Of a stretch of DNA of 12,395 nt, positions 1-6,062 are shown piece by piece (position 1 is the stretch's first letter; each line of letters opens with the position of its first letter). Under the pieces are notes generated by a model. The model worked only from the letters and a program-made list of their open reading frames with translations, did no database searches and was not told where the DNA came from. A program made the translations under genes and the position numbers. This stretch comes from an uncultured Phascolarctobacterium sp. (GTDB lineage: Bacteria > Bacillota > Negativicutes > Acidaminococcales > Acidaminococcaceae): the NCBI GenBank assembly GCA_900544885.1, contig UQWU01000048.1:1-12395 (forward strand), given 5' to 3'.

Positions 1-191
1 ACCCGTTGATCGGTTCCGCTGGTGTATCCGCAGTTCCTATGGCTGCTCGTGTATCCCAAGTTGTTGGTCAAAAAGCTAACCCTTCTAACTTCCTGCTCAT
101 GCATGCTATGGGCCCGAACGTAGCAGGCGTTATCGGTACTGCAGTTGCTGCAGGTACCATGTTGGCTATGATTGGACCTGTTGCGAAATAA
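1..191 (+). CDS. Na+-translocating decarboxylase beta subunit, C-terminal fragment (OadB/GcdB/MmdB family)
   Basis: This is the last 62 residues of a gene that begins outside the window; the frame is open to the left edge and ends at TAA 189-191. The fragment carries the C-terminal signature of the beta subunit of biotin-dependent sodium-pumping decarboxylases, with stretches PLIGSAGVSAVPMAARVSQ and FLLMHAMGPNVAGVIG, followed by a hydrophobic Ala/Gly helix. In this family the membrane-embedded beta subunit decarboxylates carboxybiotin and couples this to Na+ export. The fragment cannot tell oxaloacetate, glutaconyl-CoA and methylmalonyl-CoA decarboxylases apart. Codon choice is strongly biased (CTG, GGT, GCT, GTA), as in the two transporters downstream, which suggests high expression. 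A strong terminator lies about 20 bases after the stop, so this is the last gene of its transcript. Confidence 0.92.
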   Translation, partial: PLIGSAGVSAVPMAARVSQVVGQKANPSNFLLMHAMGPNVAGVIGTAVAAGTMLAMIGPVAK

Positions 192-211
192 TTTCCTTTG
201 CAACTCCCCTA

Positions 212-249
212 AAGAGTGTGTGGAATTTCCACACACTCTTATTTTTTTT
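212..249 (+). terminator. Rho-independent terminator of the decarboxylase gene
   Basis: A 12-14 bp perfect stem (212-223 with 229-240, arm AAGAGTGTGTGG) has a small AATTT loop and is followed by a run of eight T at 242-249. It lies 20 bases after the beta-subunit stop codon. Confidence 0.93.
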
Positions 250-250
250 G

Positions 251-986
251 TTAAAAAGCATTTTCATAAAATAGCGTAATAGGAAATGGTAGCGGTTACG
301 GTATAATTTAGTAAGATTAGCTGATGAGAAAATCGAAATATTAGTAAGGGTAAATATAGCGTAAAATTTACTAGAACTGTTTAAACAGCCGTAGGACGTT
401 TTTTTAGGTAATGTTTATACTTTGTTACATATTAGTCAATTTAGAGGCGTTAAATCGTTTCTGAAGCGAAATTTAGAGCTATTATTTATTGCCAAGGGTA
501 TGTAGAGTTAAATTATGAGGTACTTGTCAAAAAATAACATGAGTTTATCAGAGAGTTATAAACTAGGCAAAAGAAGCCTGTGGCAAGGGAAAAGAAAAAT
601 TTCAATGAGATGTAATAATTAACGTAAGCTGGTAATTGTTACACATATAGAAAAGTAGGCAGGGTTTTATTATAGGATATTTGTCCCAGGGGACTTTTTA
701 GAACAATAAAGAATATATACATTATATGAAGAAAAGTGAAAAAACAAGAAAAAACCATTGGCTTTTATCATAAAAAATGTCCAATACAGATGTACCTTAC
801 AAAAGTGCTTGAATTTTGCGACAAATAGTACTAACACGGCTATTTCAAGGGGTTAGGGTAATAATATAAAAACTGAAAAAGCCCTTTATTATTCCTGAAC
901 GTCATAACTTTAGAAACAATAGGAATAAAATGCTTAAAATAACGCACAAAAATACTCTTAAAAAATACAACAGTTGCATTAAATAT
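251..986. other. Long gene-free AT-rich stretch with scattered hairpins
   Basis: No reading frame here looks like a protein. Direct reading shows a 12-base perfect palindrome CTGTTTAAACAG at 377-388. A hairpin has arms 451-460 and 464-475 (10 pairs with a 2-base bulge, loop CTG). A second hairpin has arms 612-621 and 633-642 (10 pairs including one G-U, 11-base loop). A short GC hairpin at 683-694 (GTCC/GGAC) is followed by five T. A TATAAT at 302-307 lacks a convincing -35. I recognise no riboswitch, tRNA or insertion-sequence end. It could be an extended regulatory region, hold an unannotated small RNA, or be the decayed remnant of a former gene or mobile element. In such AT-rich DNA some of these hairpins may be chance. 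Confidence 0.5.
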
Positions 987-1008
987 GTTAATTTTTCGAA
1001 AAAATAAC
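987..1008. promoter_or_regulatory. 22-base inverted repeat, candidate operator upstream of the first transporter
   Basis: The half-site GTTAaTTTTTC (987-997) is mirrored by GAAAAAaTAAC (998-1008). Ten of the eleven base pairs of the dyad are symmetric. It sits just upstream of the TATAAT at 1032-1037, with its centre roughly 46 bases before the expected transcription start, a usual place for an activator. The second transporter has a related but shorter dyad, CTTTTTTGAAAAAAG at 2591-2605. The binding protein is unknown; the T/A runs could also act as a bent upstream element. Confidence 0.45.
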
Positions 1009-1037
1009 TTTTTTAATTACGAAATTAGTGTTATAAT
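1009..1037 (+). promoter_or_regulatory. Candidate promoter of the first transporter
   Basis: A perfect TATAAT -10 box lies at 1032-1037, and only a poor -35 (TTTTTT, 1009-1014) lies 17 bases upstream. Such a weak -35 would fit activator dependence on the adjacent inverted repeat. It would give a leader of about 120 bases. A second TATAAT at 1099-1104, also with a weak -35 (1076-1081), is an alternative. Confidence 0.4.
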
Positions 1038-1040
1038 AAG

Positions 1041-1079
1041 CATATGAAATGCAAGAAAATACATAGAGCATTTCATGTG
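1041..1079 (+). other. Hairpin at the start of the first transporter leader
   Basis: Arms 1041-1052 and 1068-1079 (ATGAAATGC against GCATTTCAT, extended to 12 pairs with one G-U) enclose a 15-base loop. If transcription starts near 1044, the hairpin forms the 5' end of the mRNA, where it could protect against decay. No T-run follows, so it is not a terminator. It could equally be a DNA dyad for a regulator. Confidence 0.4.
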
Positions 1080-1166
1080 GTTCCTTAAAAACTACATATA
1101 TAATACCTGATATATAGTGCCTTGATTGGCAGTGTATATAAATAAATTTTAAAAGGAGGAACTAAA

Positions 1167-2441
1167 ATGTCCCCAGCAATCAAATGTCTCATTTTGTTGG
1201 CAGTAGTTGCATTATTATTTGTAACCGAACTTATCCCTCTGGCAATTACTGCTGTAGGCGCAGCTATCGCTTGCGGCCTCTTAGGTCTGATTCCTGCTAA
1301 ACAGGTATTCAGCGGCTTGTCTAACTCTACTGTAGTACTGTTTGCAGGCATGTTCGTAGTTGGTGCTTCCATGTTCTACACTGGCTTAGCACAAGAAATC
1401 GGTGGTGTCGTAGTAAAAATGTGCGGCACTGGCGAAAACAGCTTAATGTTCGGCTTAATGCTCGTAGGTACTGTACTGTCCGCAGTATTGTCCAACACCG
1501 GTACCGCAGCTTGCTTACTGCCTGTAGCATTAGGTATCTGCTCCGCAGCTAAAATCCCTGCTTCTCGTCAATTAATGCCGTTGGCTTTCGCTTGCGGTTG
1601 GGGCGGTATCATCACCATGGTTGGTACTCCGCCTAACATCATTGCAACTGGTGCAATGAGTGCTGCAGGTCTGGAAACCTTTGGTTTCTTTGAATTCGCT
1701 TGGATCGGTATTCCTGTTTCCATCGCTGGTATGCTCTACATGATGTTCGTTGGTAAATATTTACTGCCTAACAAACAATTAGATGCAGACCAAGATATCG
1801 AACAAGAAATCGAAGCTAATGAAACTTCTAAATCCAAACAAATGGTATCTGGTATCATCCTGTTAGCTGTAGTTCTGGTTATGGCTCTTGGTATCAAAGG
1901 TATCACCTTGGAAATGGCAGCAATCATCGGTGCTCTGCTGTGCGTACTGACTGGCTGCTTAACTGAAAAACAAGCATATGCTTCCATCGACTGGGTAACC
2001 ATCTTCCTGTTCGCTGGCATGATGCCTGTATCTGCAGCAATGGATAAAACCGGCGCTGGTAAATTAATCGCTGAATGGACCGTAGGTCTGATGGGCGGTT
2101 CTCCTTCTCCGTTGGTTGTAACCGCAATCCTGTTCATCCTGTCTTGCGGTCTGACCCAATTCATGTCCAACACCGCATCTTCCGCACTGCTGTGCCCGAT
2201 CGGTTTGGCAATTTCCCAAAACCTGGGCGCTGACCCGAAAGCAGTTCTGATGGCTATCGCTGTTGCAGCATCCTGCGCATTCGCAACTCCGGTAGGTACT
2301 CCTCCGAACACTCTGGTACTTGGCCCTGGCGGATACAAATTCATGGACTATGTTAAAGCTGGTACCGGTCTGGTAATCGTAGCTTTCGTAGTATCCCTGG
2401 TAGTAATTCCGATGGTATGGCCTTTCTTCCCGGGTAAATAA
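1167..2441 (+). CDS. SLC13/DASS-family sodium:dicarboxylate symporter, copy 1
   Basis: A 424-residue integral membrane protein of the divalent anion:Na+ symporter family. It shows the two-fold repeat typical of the family. Each half has a Ser-Asn-Thr motif (109-111 in VLSNTGTAA, 334-336 in FMSNTASSA), which in VcINDY helps form the Na+ and carboxylate site. Each half also has a GTPPN motif (153-157 and 377-381). About ten hydrophobic segments are visible. A charged cytoplasmic-type loop (about 197-226, rich in Asp/Glu/Gln) separates the halves. The ATG follows a strong AAAAGGAGGA at 1151-1160 with a 6-base spacer. The gene is monocistronic, with its own promoter region and terminator. Codon bias is strong, as in highly expressed genes. 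Beside a sodium-pumping decarboxylase, C4-dicarboxylate (succinate) uptake is the likeliest role, but sulfate or tricarboxylate cannot be excluded from sequence. Confidence 0.9.
   Translation: MSPAIKCLILLAVVALLFVTELIPLAITAVGAAIACGLLGLIPAKQVFSGLSNSTVVLFAGMFVVGASMFYTGLAQEIGGVVVKMCGTGENSLMFGLMLVGTVLSAVLSNTGTAACLLPVALGICSAAKIPASRQLMPLAFACGWGGIITMVGTPPNIIATGAMSAAGLETFGFFEFAWIGIPVSIAGMLYMMFVGKYLLPNKQLDADQDIEQEIEANETSKSKQMVSGIILLAVVLVMALGIKGITLEMAAIIGALLCVLTGCLTEKQAYASIDWVTIFLFAGMMPVSAAMDKTGAGKLIAEWTVGLMGGSPSPLVVTAILFILSCGLTQFMSNTASSALLCPIGLAISQNLGADPKAVLMAIAVAASCAFATPVGTPPNTLVLGPGGYKFMDYVKAGTGLVIVAFVVSLVVIPMVWPFFPGK
1956..2337 (+). repeat. 382-base tract identical to 3625-4006
   Basis: Reading the two transporter genes side by side at the constant offset of 1669 bases, no difference occurs from 1956 to 2337, including at third codon positions. 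Differences appear on both sides: 1952 and 1955 to the left, 2338 to the right. The upstream two thirds of the genes differ at many synonymous positions. This is the footprint expected of a recent gene conversion or recombination between tandem copies. Confidence 0.93.
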
Positions 2442-2464
2442 TTTGTTAGAATAAACAAAGATAT

Positions 2465-2504
2465 AATAACAGACGTAACGAAATGTTGCGTCTGTTATTT
2501 TTTT
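2465..2504 (+). terminator. Rho-independent terminator of transporter copy 1
   Basis: A stem of about 15 pairs (2465-2479 with 2485-2499, outer arm AATAACAGACG, one G-U pair) has loop GAAAT and ends in a T-run through 2504. It lies 23 bases after the stop, so the two transporters are probably transcribed separately. Confidence 0.95.
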
Positions 2505-2587
2505 GCTCTCATAAGATTATGTATAAATATACAAAATAAAATCTTAACTGATTGTGTAAACTTTGTGAAGAAATCTGAGGAAAAGGG

Positions 2588-2616
2588 TTGCTTTTTTGAA
2601 AAAAGTGTGATATTAT
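2588..2616 (+). promoter_or_regulatory. Promoter of transporter copy 2
   Basis: TTGCTT (2588-2593) and TATTAT (2611-2616) are separated by exactly 17 bases. The spacer contains a 15-base dyad CTTTTTTGAAAAAAG (2591-2605) overlapping the -35, a place where a bound repressor would block polymerase. Transcription would start near 2623. Confidence 0.65.
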
Positions 2617-2661
2617 TAACAACGTCGATAATTAAGTAAATAAAGTAAGTGGAAATGGTCG

Positions 2662-2700
2662 TTTGAATCGTTCAAATTTGTAATCCCACACAGGTTTGAA
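2662..2700 (+). other. Alternative hairpins in the leader of transporter copy 2
   Basis: TTTGAA (2662-2667) can pair with TTCAAA (2671-2676) across a 3-base loop. The same TTCAAA can instead pair with a second TTTGAA at 2695-2700, so the two structures exclude each other. No T-run follows either, so any control would act on translation or stability. The stems are short and a chance origin is quite possible. Confidence 0.3.
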
Positions 2701-2835
2701 ATGCTAAAAAATGAAAATTTCTTAGTAGAAAATGAATATAATCAAAATTTTCTGTGCTGGCTTTACTTAGTTATAGTAAATAGGTATTTTGATGTACCTA
2801 AAAAATTAAACATTTTATTTCTAAGGAGGAAAACA

Positions 2836-4110
2836 ATGTCCCCAGCTATCAAATGTCTCATTTTGTTGGCAATAGTTGCTTTGTTCTTTGTAACCGAACT
2901 CATTCCTTTGGCAGTTACCGCTGTCGGCGCAGCTATCGCTTCCGGTCTTTTAGGTCTGATTCCTGCTAAACAGGTATTCAGCGGCTTGTCTAACTCTACT
3001 GTAGTATTGTTTGCAGGTATGTTCGTTGTTGGTGCTTCCATGTTCTACACTGGCTTAGCACAAGAAATCGGCGGTGTTGTAGTAAAAATGTGCGGCACTG
3101 GCGAAAACAGCCTGATGTTTGGTTTGATGATTGTTGGTACTGTACTGTCCGCAGTTCTGTCCAACACTGGTACTGCTGCTTGCCTGCTGCCCGTTGCTCT
3201 GGGTATCTGCTCTGCAGCTAAAATTCCTGCTTCTCGTCAATTAATGCCGTTAGCATTTGCTTGCGGTTGGGGTGGTATTATCACCATGGTTGGTACTCCT
3301 CCGAATATCATTGCAACTGGTGCAATGAGCGCTGCAGGTCTGGAACCTTTCGGCTTCTTCGAATTCGCTTGGATTGGTGTTCCTATCTCCATTGCTGGTA
3401 TGCTGTACATGATGTTCTTAGGTAAATACTTACTGCCGAACAAACAAATCGATGCAGACCAAGATATTGAACAAGAAATCGAAGCTAATGAAGTAGATCG
3501 TAAAAAACAAGTTATCTCTGGCGTTATCCTCGGTGGCGTAGTTCTGGTTATGGCTGTTGGTATCCCGGGTGTATCCCTGGAAATGGCAGCAATCATTGGC
3601 GCTCTGCTGTGCGTACTGACCGGTTGCTTAACTGAAAAACAAGCATATGCTTCCATCGACTGGGTAACCATCTTCCTGTTCGCTGGCATGATGCCTGTAT
3701 CTGCAGCAATGGATAAAACCGGCGCTGGTAAATTAATCGCTGAATGGACCGTAGGTCTGATGGGCGGTTCTCCTTCTCCGTTGGTTGTAACCGCAATCCT
3801 GTTCATCCTGTCTTGCGGTCTGACCCAATTCATGTCCAACACCGCATCTTCCGCACTGCTGTGCCCGATCGGTTTGGCAATTTCCCAAAACCTGGGCGCT
3901 GACCCGAAAGCAGTTCTGATGGCTATCGCTGTTGCAGCATCCTGCGCATTCGCAACTCCGGTAGGTACTCCTCCGAACACTCTGGTACTTGGCCCTGGCG
4001 GATACAGATTCATGGACTACGTTAAAGCTGGTACCGGTCTGGTAATCGTTTGCTTCGTAGTATCCCTGGTTGTTATTCCTATCGTATGGCCTTTCTTCCC
4101 TGGCAAATAA
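2836..4110 (+). CDS. SLC13/DASS-family sodium:dicarboxylate symporter, copy 2
   Basis: Tandem paralogue of the preceding transporter: the same 424 residues, about 25 substitutions by eye (about 94% identity), and all family motifs kept (SNT at 109-111 and 334-336, GTPPN at 153-157 and 377-381). Thirteen of the changes cluster at residues 220-248, at the end of the central loop and the start of the next membrane helix. The rest are mostly conservative (Val/Ile/Leu) plus Cys36Ser, Thr171Pro and Ala406Cys. The start at 2836 is fixed by AAGGAGG at 2823-2829 with a 6-base spacer and by alignment with copy 1. The promoter and leader differ from those of copy 1, which suggests the copies are used under different conditions. 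Substrate as for copy 1: probably a C4-dicarboxylate. Confidence 0.9.
   Translation: MSPAIKCLILLAIVALFFVTELIPLAVTAVGAAIASGLLGLIPAKQVFSGLSNSTVVLFAGMFVVGASMFYTGLAQEIGGVVVKMCGTGENSLMFGLMIVGTVLSAVLSNTGTAACLLPVALGICSAAKIPASRQLMPLAFACGWGGIITMVGTPPNIIATGAMSAAGLEPFGFFEFAWIGVPISIAGMLYMMFLGKYLLPNKQIDADQDIEQEIEANEVDRKKQVISGVILGGVVLVMAVGIPGVSLEMAAIIGALLCVLTGCLTEKQAYASIDWVTIFLFAGMMPVSAAMDKTGAGKLIAEWTVGLMGGSPSPLVVTAILFILSCGLTQFMSNTASSALLCPIGLAISQNLGADPKAVLMAIAVAASCAFATPVGTPPNTLVLGPGGYRFMDYVKAGTGLVIVCFVVSLVVIPIVWPFFPGK
3625..4006 (+). repeat. 382-base tract identical to 1956-2337
   Basis: This is the partner of the identical tract in copy 1. It covers the second half of the transporter, including the second SNT and second GTPPN motifs, so that half of the substrate and sodium site is the same in both proteins. 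Confidence 0.93.
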
Positions 4111-4140
4111 TTTTATACAGGGTCTGAAACCGATATTTAA

Positions 4141-4169
4141 AGCCTGTCGCTTTGGCGACAGGCTTTTTT
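4141..4169 (+). terminator. Rho-independent terminator of transporter copy 2
   Basis: A perfect 10 bp GC-rich stem (AGCCTGTCGC, 4141-4150, with 4155-4164) has a TTTG loop and a T-run to 4169. It is a textbook terminator 30 bases after the stop. Confidence 0.96.
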
Positions 4170-4197
4170 ATGCTTTAGGAGCAGTTATCATTTAAAA

Positions 4198-4231
4198 GTG
4201 TCATTAAAAAGACACATTTTTTTGCTAAGAT
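4198..4231 (+). promoter_or_regulatory. Short hairpin and candidate promoter before the efflux operon
   Basis: A 5 bp hairpin (GTGTC 4198-4202, GACAC 4211-4215) is followed by seven T. Directly after lies TGCTAAGAT (4223-4231), which fits an extended -10 box with TAAGAT as the hexamer. No good -35 is visible. This is the only promoter candidate between the transporter terminator and the adaptor gene. Confidence 0.3.
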
Positions 4232-4284
4232 AGACACAGCTAAAAAGTATTTTATGCGAGAAAATGATGAACGAGGGATGCACA

Positions 4285-5361
4285 ATGTTAAACATGGTCA
4301 AAAAAAATAAAGCCTTAATTGCAGCCTGCGCGTTATTGATAGCAGTTGGCTTTGGCGGATATAAATATTATCAAGGTACGCATGATAATATGCAAAATGT
4401 AAAAATTGCTGAAGTAAGCAAAGGTACTTTAACAGAAACTGTATCTGCAACAGGTGCTTTAGCAGCCTTGAATAATGTTGATATCAGTTCTAAGATTACA
4501 GGTCGTATCGTAGAAGTGCTTGTTAAAGAAAACCAACATGTGAATGCTGGTGACGTTTTAGTACGTCTTGACGATACTGCTCTGCGTGCTACTTTAGCTC
4601 AGATGCAGGCAAGAATGAATGATGCTGCACTTAGCTACAACCGCTATACAGCTTTACTAAAAAAAGGTGCTATCAGTCAATCAGCTTTTGATACTGTTTA
4701 TGCTGATTATCTTGTAGCGAAAAGTAATTATGAAAAGGCAGCTTCTGATGTTAATGATACTGTAATTAAAACACCTATTTCCGGTTATATTATCGGCAAG
4801 CCTACTCCGGTAGGTCAAACCATTAGCTCCGGTATTAGTGAGCCGCAAGTGATTATGTCCGTTGCAACGCTGGATAATATGGAAATTGAAGCGATGGTGG
4901 ATGAATCTGATATCGGTAAGGTTAAAGTTGGGCAGCAGGTGAATTTTACTGTAGACGCTTTTCCAGATGAAACTTTTACTGGCAAGGTGCGTTTAGTATC
5001 ACGTAAAGCAGAAAAAGAAAACAATGTTATTTATTATAAGGTTTATGTAACTGTTGATGATGCCAAAAATAAATTATTACCAACTATGACTGCTCGTGCG
5101 GATATTGTTATCGATCGAGTCGCAAATGCTACAATGGTACCTCTAAATTGCATTTATAGTGAAGGTAAAAGACGTTTTGTAAAAAAATATAATACTAAGA
5201 CGAAAGAAGTTACCGAAGTTGATGTACATTTAGGTTTAAGCAATGATAATAATATCATTGTCACAGGCTGCGATTTACAACCTGGAGAAAAGCTTTTGGT
5301 AAAATCAATTGTCAGCCAACAAAAACAGAGTGCTAAAAACGTAGGTCCTCACCATGGTTAA
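4285..5361 (+). CDS. MacA-like periplasmic adaptor subunit (HlyD/RND-type membrane fusion protein)
   Basis: A 358-residue adaptor that links an inner-membrane ABC exporter to an outer-membrane channel. The N-terminus has Lys residues followed by one membrane anchor (about 9-25). The two halves of the lipoyl/barrel-sandwich domain are visible at about 66-100 (SSKITGRIVEVLVKENQHV, AGDVLVRLDD) and 160-195 (IKTPISGYIIG). They are separated by a short helical hairpin (about 100-158). A beta-barrel domain (about 200-280) and a membrane-proximal domain with a His-rich end follow. I chose ATG 4285 because GAGGG (4273-4277) stands 7 bases before it; the in-frame ATG at 4264 has no ribosome binding site. 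The ATPase gene starts 12 bases after the stop. Such an adaptor implies an outer membrane. The exported substrate is unknown. Confidence 0.85.
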   Translation: MLNMVKKNKALIAACALLIAVGFGGYKYYQGTHDNMQNVKIAEVSKGTLTETVSATGALAALNNVDISSKITGRIVEVLVKENQHVNAGDVLVRLDDTALRATLAQMQARMNDAALSYNRYTALLKKGAISQSAFDTVYADYLVAKSNYEKAASDVNDTVIKTPISGYIIGKPTPVGQTISSGISEPQVIMSVATLDNMEIEAMVDESDIGKVKVGQQVNFTVDAFPDETFTGKVRLVSRKAEKENNVIYYKVYVTVDDAKNKLLPTMTARADIVIDRVANATMVPLNCIYSEGKRRFVKKYNTKTKEVTEVDVHLGLSNDNNIIVTGCDLQPGEKLLVKSIVSQQKQSAKNVGPHHG

Positions 5362-5373
5362 AGGAGGATGGCT

Positions 5374-6057
5374 ATGACAACTGTTATCGAATTAAAGGAT
5401 ATCATGAAAACATATACGATGGGTGATAGTATCGTACATGCTCTTTATCATGTTGATTTACATATTAAGTTTGGAGAGTTTACCGCTATTATGGGTCCTT
5501 CAGGTAGTGGTAAATCCACCATGATGAATATTTTAGGCTGTTTAGATAGACCTACCAGTGGCGAATATTATTTAGATGGTAAAGAAATCGCTGGTTATGA
5601 TGATGACGAATTGGCTCATACACGTAATAAGAAAATCGGTTTTGTCTTTCAGAACTTTAATCTATTATCCAAGCTGACAGCCCAAGCGAATGTCGCCTTG
5701 CCTTTGATTTATGCAGGTGTCGGTGAAGAGGAGCGTATGGAGCGTGCCAAAAAGGCTTTAGAGAACGTTGGCTTAGGACAACGTTTGGATCATAAACCTA
5801 TGGAGATGAGTGGCGGTCAGAGGCAGAGAGTTGCTATTGCTCGTGCCTTGATTAATAATCCGGCGATTATTATGGCGGATGAACCTACTGGTAACTTGGA
5901 TACTAAATCAAGCTACGAAATTATGGATATTTTTAAAGGGCTTAATGATGAAGGTAGAACTATTGTCATGGTAACTCATGAACCTGATATTGCCGAACAG
6001 ACGAAACGGATTTTAGTAATGCGTGACGGACAATTAGTCAGCGATGAAAGAAGGTAG
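5374..6057 (+). CDS. MacB-type ABC transporter ATPase
   Basis: A 227-residue nucleotide-binding subunit of the MacB/LolD-type clade. It has a complete ATP site: Walker A GPSGSGKST (41-49), Q-loop Gln93, signature SGGQR (146-150), Walker B IIMADE with catalytic Glu170, D-loop GNLD, and switch His202. ATG 5374 is preferred because AAGGAGG at 5361-5367 is 6 bases upstream; an in-frame ATG at 5368 directly abuts the Shine-Dalgarno. The gene lies between adaptor and permease in one operon. Unlike E. coli MacB, where ATPase and permease are fused, the two are separate proteins here, as is usual in Firmicutes. It powers the mechanotransmission-type exporter from the cytoplasmic side. Confidence 0.93.
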   Translation: MTTVIELKDIMKTYTMGDSIVHALYHVDLHIKFGEFTAIMGPSGSGKSTMMNILGCLDRPTSGEYYLDGKEIAGYDDDELAHTRNKKIGFVFQNFNLLSKLTAQANVALPLIYAGVGEEERMERAKKALENVGLGQRLDHKPMEMSGGQRQRVAIARALINNPAIIMADEPTGNLDTKSSYEIMDIFKGLNDEGRTIVMVTHEPDIAEQTKRILVMRDGQLVSDERR

Positions 6058-6062
6058 CATAG

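Larger units (their letters stand above)
2505..2835 (+). other. Intergenic region and leader between the two transporters
   Basis: This interval holds the promoter at 2588-2616, a leader of about 210 bases and the Shine-Dalgarno AAGGAGG at 2823-2829. The transporter frame stays open back to an ATG at 2701, adding 45 codons. That extension is Lys/Asn/Phe-rich, has no ribosome binding site and has no counterpart in copy 1, so I treat it as untranslated leader. Confidence 0.6.

Noticed and set aside
321..338. CTGATGAG followed by CGAAA, resembling a hammerhead ribozyme core
   Set aside because: Only five bases separate the two boxes, so no real stem II can form, and the sequences on the outside do not pair into stem I.
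515..622. 35-codon frame (MRYLSKNNMSLSESYK...) in the long intergenic stretch
   Set aside because: There is no Shine-Dalgarno, the composition follows the AT-rich background, and its end overlaps the hairpin at 612-642. It is probably chance.
683..699. Small GTCC/GGAC hairpin plus five T as a terminator of a small RNA
   Set aside because: The stem is only 4 pairs (5 with a 2-base loop) and no promoter of good quality was found upstream, so it is mentioned only as part of the intergenic description.
2701..2835. 45-residue N-terminal extension of transporter copy 2
   Set aside because: It has no ribosome binding site and no counterpart in copy 1, while a strong AAGGAGG stands before ATG 2836.
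3237..4013. 258-codon open frame on the minus strand across transporter copy 2 (and a similar one at 1736-2344 in copy 1)
   Set aside because: It is a shadow of the strongly codon-biased transporter genes. It lacks a ribosome binding site and its sequence resembles no protein family.
1167..4110. Tandem repeat as a composite mobile element
   Set aside because: No transposase, terminal inverted repeats or target duplications are visible. The repeat units coincide with the genes themselves, which fits ordinary gene duplication.
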